The position numbers and the translations under genes were made by a program. From Anaerolineales bacterium (lineage in GTDB: Bacteria > Chloroflexota > Anaerolineae > Anaerolineales > UBA11579), in the NCBI GenBank assembly GCA_019637805.1, contig JAHBVB010000002.1, positions 124,001 through 188,000 on the forward strand: a stretch of DNA of 64,000 nt, given 5' to 3'. Of the stretch, positions 59,408-64,000 are shown in pieces; the stretch's first letter is position 1; each line of letters opens with the position of its first letter. The notes beneath the pieces are model-generated. The model was given only the letters and a program-made list of their open reading frames with translations, was not told the origin of the DNA and searched no databases.

Positions 59408-60928
59408 CTACCCCACCGTGCGCGCCCGGTACTGCAGTGCTTCGGCCAAATGCTGTGGGGCGATCTGCGCCGCACCCGCCAGGTCGGCAATCGTGCGGGC
59501 CAGTTTGAGCACGCGGTGGTAGGCGCGGGCGGTGAGCTGCATCTGCTGGGTGGCGGCTTTGATCAGACTGCTGCCTTCGGCGTCCAACTGGCAAAACTTG
59601 CGCACGTCGGCCAGGGTCATATCGGCATTGTGGCGGGCGCGGCTTTTGGTGAAGCGCTGCGCCTGCAGGTCGCGAGCCGCCTCGACCCGTTGGCGCACCA
59701 TGGCCGAAGGTTCGCCCAGGCGCGCCTCGCTGAGCTTCTCGTAGTCCACGCGCGGCACTTCGACATGGATGTCGATGCGGTCCAGCAGCGGGCCGGAAAG
59801 CCGCTTTTGGTAGCGCGTGACTGTGCTGGCAGGGCAACTGCAGGCGCGCAGCGGATCGCCAAAGTAGCCACACGGGCAGGGGTTCATGGCGCCCACCAGC
59901 TGGAAGCTGGCCGGGAAGGTTAGCGCTCCCTGCGCCCGGCTGATGGTGACCTGCTTGTCCTCCAGCGGCTGGCGCAGCACCTCCAGCACGCGCGGAGCGA
60001 ATTCCACGATCTCATCCAAGAAGAGCACGCCCCTGTGGGCCAGCGAGATCTCGCCGGGCTGCGGCCAAGTGCCGCCGCCCACCAGGCCGGCGTGCGAGAT
60101 GGTGTGGTGTGGGGCGCGGTAAGGCCGCGTCCGGATCAGTGGGCGGCTGGCCTGCAGCCGGTCGGAGACGGAATAAATGCGCGTCACGTCCAGCGCCTCT
60201 TCCACGCTCAGCCGCGGCAAAATGCCGGGCAGGGCGCGAGCCATCAGCGTCTTGCCCGCCCCGGGCGGACCGACCATCAGCAGGTTGTGCCCACCCGCGG
60301 CGGCCACTTCCAGGGCGCGCTTGGTGTGCTCCTGGCCCTTGACTTCTTGCAGGTCTGTGTAGCTAGGCTCTTCGCTGGCTTCATCCGGCGGCTGGGGTTG
60401 GTAGGGCGCCAGGGGCGCGAAGCCATTGAGGTGGCCGACCAATTCGGCGAGGTGGCGCACGGGAAAGACTTCCACATCAGGGATCAGGGCGGCTTCAGCG
60501 GCGTCTTCGGCCGGCACGAACAGGCGGCGGATACCCCGCTCGCGGGCCAGAGCGGCCATGGGCAGCACGCCGCGCACATGGCGCACACTGCCGTCCAGCG
60601 AGAGCTCGCCCAGGATCAGCGCGCCTTCCAGGCTGCCGCCGGGCAACTGGTCGCTGGCGGCCAGCACGCCCAGGGCGATGGGCAGGTCATAGACCGGGCC
60701 GGCTTTGCGTACAGAGGCCGGGGCCAGGTTGACGGTGATGTGTTTGCGCGGGAAGCTGAGTTGCGAATTCTTGATGGCGGACTGCACCCGCTCGCGGCTC
60801 TCTTGCACAGCCGCGTCAGGCAAACCGACCACGATCACTTTTGGCAACCCCTGGCTGGTATCTACTTCGACTTCGACAATCACCCCATCCAGGCCGATGA
60901 CGGCGCAGGATTGCACCCTGGCGAGCAT
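59408..60928 (-). CDS. YifB/ComM-family Mg-chelatase-like AAA ATPase
   Basis: A 506-residue protein. It has an N-terminal S5-fold-like ChlI domain (VEVEVDTSQGLPKVIVVGLP), an AAA+ core with Walker A MVGPPGAGKTLMARAL (~217-232) and Walker B GVLFLDEIVEF, and a Cys-rich loop CPCGYFGDPLRACSC. The C-terminal domain contains ARAYHRVLKLARTIADL. The Haemophilus/Vibrio homologue ComM is a branch-migration helicase in natural transformation. The ATG lies 6 nt after a TTGACA-17-TACACT promoter, a strong case for a leaderless mRNA. Confidence 0.95.
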   Translation of the reverse strand: MLARVQSCAVIGLDGVIVEVEVDTSQGLPKVIVVGLPDAAVQESRERVQSAIKNSQLSFPRKHITVNLAPASVRKAGPVYDLPIALGVLAASDQLPGGSLEGALILGELSLDGSVRHVRGVLPMAALARERGIRRLFVPAEDAAEAALIPDVEVFPVRHLAELVGHLNGFAPLAPYQPQPPDEASEEPSYTDLQEVKGQEHTKRALEVAAAGGHNLLMVGPPGAGKTLMARALPGILPRLSVEEALDVTRIYSVSDRLQASRPLIRTRPYRAPHHTISHAGLVGGGTWPQPGEISLAHRGVLFLDEIVEFAPRVLEVLRQPLEDKQVTISRAQGALTFPASFQLVGAMNPCPCGYFGDPLRACSCPASTVTRYQKRLSGPLLDRIDIHVEVPRVDYEKLSEARLGEPSAMVRQRVEAARDLQAQRFTKSRARHNADMTLADVRKFCQLDAEGSSLIKAATQQMQLTARAYHRVLKLARTIADLAGAAQIAPQHLAEALQYRARTVG

Positions 60929-60934
60929 GGGCCA

Positions 60935-60963
60935 AGTGTAGGTGGGCGCGGCGGTCTTGTCAA
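60935..60963 (-). promoter_or_regulatory. Promoter of yifB, leaderless geometry
   Basis: On the minus strand TTGACA (60963-60958) and TACACT (60940-60935) are separated by exactly 17 nt, and the -10 ends 6 nt before the yifB ATG. Initiation would fall on the start codon itself. Confidence 0.8.
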
Positions 60964-60967
60964 ACGC

Positions 60968-60996
60968 TTGGCGGCGGGGCGGCGGGCGGATAGAAT
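60968..60996 (+). promoter_or_regulatory. Promoter of the L,D-transpeptidase gene, leaderless geometry
   Basis: TTGGCG (60968-60973) and TAGAAT (60991-60996) are 17 nt apart, and TAGAAT ends 6 nt before the ATG at 61003. It diverges from the yifB promoter with only 4 nt between the two -35 hexamers. Confidence 0.75.
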
Positions 60997-61002
60997 CAGT
61001 GT

Positions 61003-62034
61003 ATGTCTCTTTCCCGGCGCGAGTTCCTCAAGTTGAGCGGTCTGGCGGCACTGACTGCTGCGGCACCACCCTTGTTCAGCGGCCGCCAGACACGCCTGGG
61101 CGCCGGGCTGGGGCGGGTAGCCTACGAGTCGGTCTCGGTGTTTGACGCGCCGCTGCTGAATGCGCGTACAGTGGGCTATCGCTTCCGGGATGAGTTGCTG
61201 GAGTTTCACTATCAGCTCAGCCCATTGGCCGGGCCAGCCTACAATCCCCTGTGGTATCGCATCGAAGAAGGCTATGTGCACGCCGCTTTCCTGCAGCCGG
61301 TGCAAGAGGTGCTCAACCCAGTGCTGGAAAGCTTGCCGGAAACTGGCCAGCTGTGCCGGCTGAGCGTGCCCTTTACCCAGCCCTATACCTATTCCCGGGC
61401 AGCAGGCTGGCAGCCCGAAAACCGCTTCCGGCTGTACTACGACTCGAATCATTGGGTCACGGACATCGTTGACGGGCCGGATGGCAGCCCCTGGTACCAG
61501 ATCACCGAATCTTGGTCAGGCGTGCAGTACTATGCGCAGGCCGCGCACCTGCAAAGCATCCCATACGAGGACATGACGCCCCTTTCGGTGGATGTGCCCG
61601 CCGCAGACAAGCGCATCGAGATCTCGGTGGCCCAGCAAAGCCTGACCGCTTATGAAGGCAATCAGGTGGTATTGCGCACTTTTATCTCCAGTGGGGTGCG
61701 CAATACGGGTGCGGCCGGCCTGCCTACACAGACCCCCACGGGCAGCTTCAATATTGCCTCCAAGATGCCTTCCATATATATGGGCGACAACCGGCTGACC
61801 GACACGCTGGGCGACCGCTTTCTGACCGGCGTGCCCTGGACGGCCTTTTTCGCCGAAGGCGGCTATGCCATCCACGGCTCGTACTGGCACAACAACTACG
61901 GCGCGCCGATGAGCCGGGGCTGCGTGAACATGCGCCCAGACGAGGCCCGCTGGCTGTACCGCTGGGTGACACCGCAGGCCAGCCCCAGCCAGCAGGAAGT
62001 TCGCGGCAACGGCACGCGGGTCATCGTGCGCTAA
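61003..62034 (+). CDS. Exported L,D-transpeptidase (YkuD domain)
   Basis: A 343-residue protein. The N-terminus SRREFLKLSGLAALTAAA resembles a Tat signal (RR then FLK). The middle (~40-190) looks like SH3-like repeats. The YkuD domain (~200-343) has IEISVAQQSLTAYEG and the catalytic block AIHGSYWHNNYG...SRGCVNM with His and nucleophile Cys. It makes 3-3 crosslinks in peptidoglycan or attaches proteins to it. It complements the SEDS/FemAB wall genes in this window. Confidence 0.93.
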   Translation: MSLSRREFLKLSGLAALTAAAPPLFSGRQTRLGAGLGRVAYESVSVFDAPLLNARTVGYRFRDELLEFHYQLSPLAGPAYNPLWYRIEEGYVHAAFLQPVQEVLNPVLESLPETGQLCRLSVPFTQPYTYSRAAGWQPENRFRLYYDSNHWVTDIVDGPDGSPWYQITESWSGVQYYAQAAHLQSIPYEDMTPLSVDVPAADKRIEISVAQQSLTAYEGNQVVLRTFISSGVRNTGAAGLPTQTPTGSFNIASKMPSIYMGDNRLTDTLGDRFLTGVPWTAFFAEGGYAIHGSYWHNNYGAPMSRGCVNMRPDEARWLYRWVTPQASPSQQEVRGNGTRVIVR

Positions 62035-62043
62035 GACCGAGCA

Positions 62044-62052
62044 TGGTAAACT
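62044..62052 (+). promoter_or_regulatory. Extended -10 promoter of the first MFS gene
   Basis: TGGTAAACT fits TGn-TAnAxT extended -10 geometry. It lies 10 nt after the L,D-transpeptidase stop and upstream of a hairpin-U-tract element. The same arrangement (TGGTAGACT) recurs before the second MFS gene. Confidence 0.5.
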
Positions 62053-62066
62053 CGGCAGTTGCTTAT

Positions 62067-62099
62067 CCCGGCGGCGCAAGCGTCGCGGGCTTTCTTTTT
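62067..62099 (+). terminator. Terminator-like hairpin in first MFS leader
   Basis: CCCGGCGGCG-CAAG-CGTCGCGGG (one bulged G) is followed by CTTTCTTTTT. It can end the L,D-transpeptidase transcript. It also lies inside the leader if the MFS gene starts from 62044. Confidence 0.85.
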
Positions 62100-62118
62100 A
62101 AAGGCCAAGGACAACTTC

Positions 62119-63330
62119 GTGAGCACACAGGTTCCAGCAAATTCCGCCGCCATGCCGAAGCATTCGCTTCTTTCGGCAATGTACTTTTTTCTTTTTCTGG
62201 CCCTATCGGCTGTGGTTCCTTATTTGACATTGTATTTGTCTGATGTGGCCCAGCTTAGCGGCTCGCAGATTGGCGTTGTGCTCAGCGTGGGGCCGGTGAT
62301 CGGCTTGTTTGCCACCCCGTTTTGGACCGGGCTGGCCGACGCCAGCAAACGCCACGCATTCATTTATGCCTGCGCGATTGGGTCAGCCGTGTTGCTGTAT
62401 GCGCTGGTGCCTTTCGTGGGCAGCTTTGTGGTCCTGCTGGCTATTTTCACAGCGCTGGCTTTTTTCGGTTCCCATCTGCTGCCAATGCAGGATAGCGCCA
62501 CCATGCACATGCTGGGCAATTTCAAAGACCGCTATGGGCAGGTGCGCTTTTGGGGTACTGTGGGCTGGGGCTTGGGTGGTTTGTTGTTCGGCTGGTTGTT
62601 CGACTTCACGGGTCTGGTTTGGATGTTCTGGATCTGCAGCGGCTTTCTGGCGATTGCCCTGAGCCTGGCGGGCAGAATGCAATTTGACCAGGCACAGAGC
62701 CAAAGCGTCTCTTTCTTTAAAAACCTACGCGAACTGATTAGCAAAGCCCCGATCCAGTTGTTCTTACTGGCCACTGTGTTGGCGGCCACCGGCCTAAGCA
62801 CCCACAACAACTACCTCTCTTTATTGCTCAACGAACTCAGCGGACCCGACGCAACTGTTTTCGGCTGGAGCCTGCCAGTCGCCAGGCTGATCGGCATCGT
62901 GGTAGTGATTGGCGTAGTCTCGGAGCTGCCGGTGATGTTCCATTCAGAGCGCCTGCTGGCCCGCTTGGGCACGCGCGGCCTGGTGATTATCAGTTTGCTG
63001 ATCATCGCCGGCCGAAATTTGCTGTACGCCCTGAGCGATGAGATTTGGCCTATTCTGCTGGTACAGGCCCTGCATGGCCTGACGTATGCTTTGCTCTGGG
63101 TCGGTGGGGTCAGCTTCATGGCGCGGCATGCCCCCAAAGGGTTGAGCAGCACGGCCCAAGGCTTGTTCAGTACCGCTCAGGTGGGCGTAGGCTACGCGGC
63201 TGGCAACTTGTTTGGCGGAGTGCTGATGGACACCGCCGGGCTGCAAGGCATGTTCGCCATCAGCGGGCTGGTGGTGCTGGCCGGTTTTGGTTTGCTGATG
63301 CTGCTGGATCGCCGCTACCATATCTTCTAG
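62119..63330 (+). CDS. MFS transporter, paralogue 1
   Basis: A 403-residue 12-helix transporter of the MFS_1-like/nucleoside-H+ symporter (LacY-like) type. Diagnostic segments: FLFLALSAVVPYLTLYL (helix 1), FWTGLADASKRH (loop 2-3), LPMQDSATMHMLG and RYGQVRFWGTVGWGLGG. The substrate is unknown. GTG 62119 was chosen because the tandem paralogue starts with the same GTG-AGC-ACN codons and AAGGA lies 7 nt upstream. ATG 62152 is an alternative. Confidence 0.9.
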   Translation: MSTQVPANSAAMPKHSLLSAMYFFLFLALSAVVPYLTLYLSDVAQLSGSQIGVVLSVGPVIGLFATPFWTGLADASKRHAFIYACAIGSAVLLYALVPFVGSFVVLLAIFTALAFFGSHLLPMQDSATMHMLGNFKDRYGQVRFWGTVGWGLGGLLFGWLFDFTGLVWMFWICSGFLAIALSLAGRMQFDQAQSQSVSFFKNLRELISKAPIQLFLLATVLAATGLSTHNNYLSLLLNELSGPDATVFGWSLPVARLIGIVVVIGVVSELPVMFHSERLLARLGTRGLVIISLLIIAGRNLLYALSDEIWPILLVQALHGLTYALLWVGGVSFMARHAPKGLSSTAQGLFSTAQVGVGYAAGNLFGGVLMDTAGLQGMFAISGLVVLAGFGLLMLLDRRYHIF

Positions 63331-63353
63331 ACATCTTGAGGATACGCGGCGCG

Positions 63354-63362
63354 TGGTAGACT
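63354..63362 (+). promoter_or_regulatory. Extended -10 promoter of the second MFS gene
   Basis: TGGTAGACT, the counterpart of TGGTAAACT before the first MFS gene, 23 nt after the first MFS stop codon. Confidence 0.5.
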
Positions 63363-63377
63363 GACGAATACATCTCA

Positions 63378-63409
63378 CCGGGGCATATTGTGTGCCCCGG
63401 TTTTGCTTT
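63378..63409 (+). terminator. Terminator-like hairpin in second MFS leader
   Basis: CCGGGGCA / TGCCCCGG form a perfect 8-bp stem with a 7-nt loop, followed by TTTTGCTTT. Only 15 nt separate it from the GTG of the second MFS gene. It may terminate the first MFS mRNA and attenuate the second. Confidence 0.85.
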
Positions 63410-63424
63410 GTACGCCGAGGATCT

Positions 63425-64000
63425 GTGAGCACGCGCAACGATAAAGAAGCAGCTGCCCTGCAAGGCATCGGTTTTTTGCCCAGTATGTATTTCTTCACAT
63501 TTCTGGGGTTGTCTGCGGTCATCCCATACCTGGCCCTGTACCTGGATTCGATTGGGTTTAACGGGTCTCAAATTGGCGTGATCCTGAGCATCGTCCCTTT
63601 TGTTAGCATGTTCTCCACACCCTTCTGGAGTGGGCTGGCGGATGCCAGCAAACGCCACAAAGCCGTGCTGGTTGTTGCCATCGCTTCGGCCATCTTGCTT
63701 TACGGCATCACTCCCCTGGTAGGTTCATTCAACTGGATGGTGGTGGCCTTTGTTGCTTTGGCCCTGTTCAGCTCCCACTTGCTCTCATTGGCCGATAGCG
63801 CCACCATGCATATGCTCGGTGAGTTCAAAGAGCGCTATGGGGGCATTCGCTTCTGGGGAACGGCAGGTTGGGGCATTGGCGGCCCGCTCTTTGGCTGGCT
63901 CTTCAATTACACCGGCTTGGTGTGGATGTTTTGGTTCTCCAGCGCCATTCTGGTGTTGCCGCTGCTGCTGGTCAGGCATCTGCAGTTTGACGTCCAGCAG
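63425..64000 (+). CDS. MFS transporter, paralogue 2 (cut by window end)
   Basis: The frame is open from GTG 63425 through the last base, giving the first 192 residues. It aligns without gaps through most of its length with paralogue 1: FLGLSAVIPYLALYL versus FLALSAVVPYLTLYL, FWSGLADASKRH versus FWTGLADASKRH, DSATMHMLGEFKERYG versus DSATMHMLGNFKDRYG. CCGAGG lies just upstream. A tandem duplication that has diverged considerably; the substrate may differ. Confidence 0.9.
   Translation, partial: MSTRNDKEAAALQGIGFLPSMYFFTFLGLSAVIPYLALYLDSIGFNGSQIGVILSIVPFVSMFSTPFWSGLADASKRHKAVLVVAIASAILLYGITPLVGSFNWMVVAFVALALFSSHLLSLADSATMHMLGEFKERYGGIRFWGTAGWGIGGPLFGWLFNYTGLVWMFWFSSAILVLPLLLVRHLQFDVQQ

Overview
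The window reads as ordinary chromosome from a high-GC bacterium, most consistent with Chloroflexota (probably Anaerolineae). That placement is an inference from the gene mix: beta-oxidation and Etf genes, a complete acyl-CoA synthetase, an actinobacterial-like FHA/SEDS cell-wall cluster, a gatB-type amidotransferase and YqeY/PgpH/YbeY/DgkA gene order, together with palindromic 'cttcgctgcgctcgcaatgac'-type repeats. No rRNA, tRNA, prophage, IS transposase or CRISPR array was recognised. Genes are very tightly packed: most neighbours within operons overlap by 1-25 nt or are separated by fewer than 20 nt.

Layout. 1-2 kb: end of a thiolase, a DinB protein and 3-hydroxyacyl-CoA dehydrogenase. 2-4.2 kb: a MarR-controlled ABC drug-efflux operon on the minus strand with a clear promoter and operator. 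4.2-12.3 kb: an SPFH protein, a methyltransferase, an acyl-CoA synthetase, a berberine-bridge-like flavoenzyme, an EamA transporter, Ung and an acyl-CoA dehydrogenase. 12.3-16.6 kb: the gatB operon (GNAT, DCC thiol protein, GT39-like, CPBP). 16.7-17.3 kb: a GIY-YIG nuclease gene bracketed by a 43-bp inverted repeat. 17.3-25.3 kb: a minus-strand operon with a nucleoside phosphorylase, a membrane protein carrying a C-terminal helix-turn-helix, an S1 protein, FtsK and a CDP-alcohol phosphatidyltransferase. 25.3-31.7 kb: threonine aldolase, RluD, LspA, Alr, CCA enzyme, Hpt and Tdk. 31.8-33 kb: rplU-rpmA-rpmE, with L31 fused to an RNA-polymerase-alpha-CTD-like domain. 33-35 kb: an HNH gene and tyrS, diverging from a perfect palindromic promoter. 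35-39.8 kb: FhaA-like, FhaB-like, MtnP and a SEDS polymerase fused to a degenerate penicillin-binding domain. 39.9-44 kb: a lipoprotein, EtfAB, a decayed second GIY-YIG gene in palindromic repeats, and a second acyl-CoA dehydrogenase. 44-51 kb: a TPR protein, HIT, YqeY-PgpH-YbeY-DgkA, a glutaredoxin-like protein, and a base-excision-repair pair. 51-58.9 kb: an exopolysaccharide/FemAB operon. 59-64 kb: RidA, YifB, an L,D-transpeptidase and two tandem paralogous MFS transporters, the second running off the end of the window.

Regulation. At least eleven genes have a -10-like hexamer ending exactly 6-7 nt before the start codon, and almost none of these has a Shine-Dalgarno sequence. This argues that leaderless transcripts are common here. 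Other transcription units have hairpin-plus-U-tract elements inside their 5' leaders (tyrS and both MFS genes), which suggests attenuation. Intergenic stretches not listed below (for example 45148-45363) show nothing I can name.
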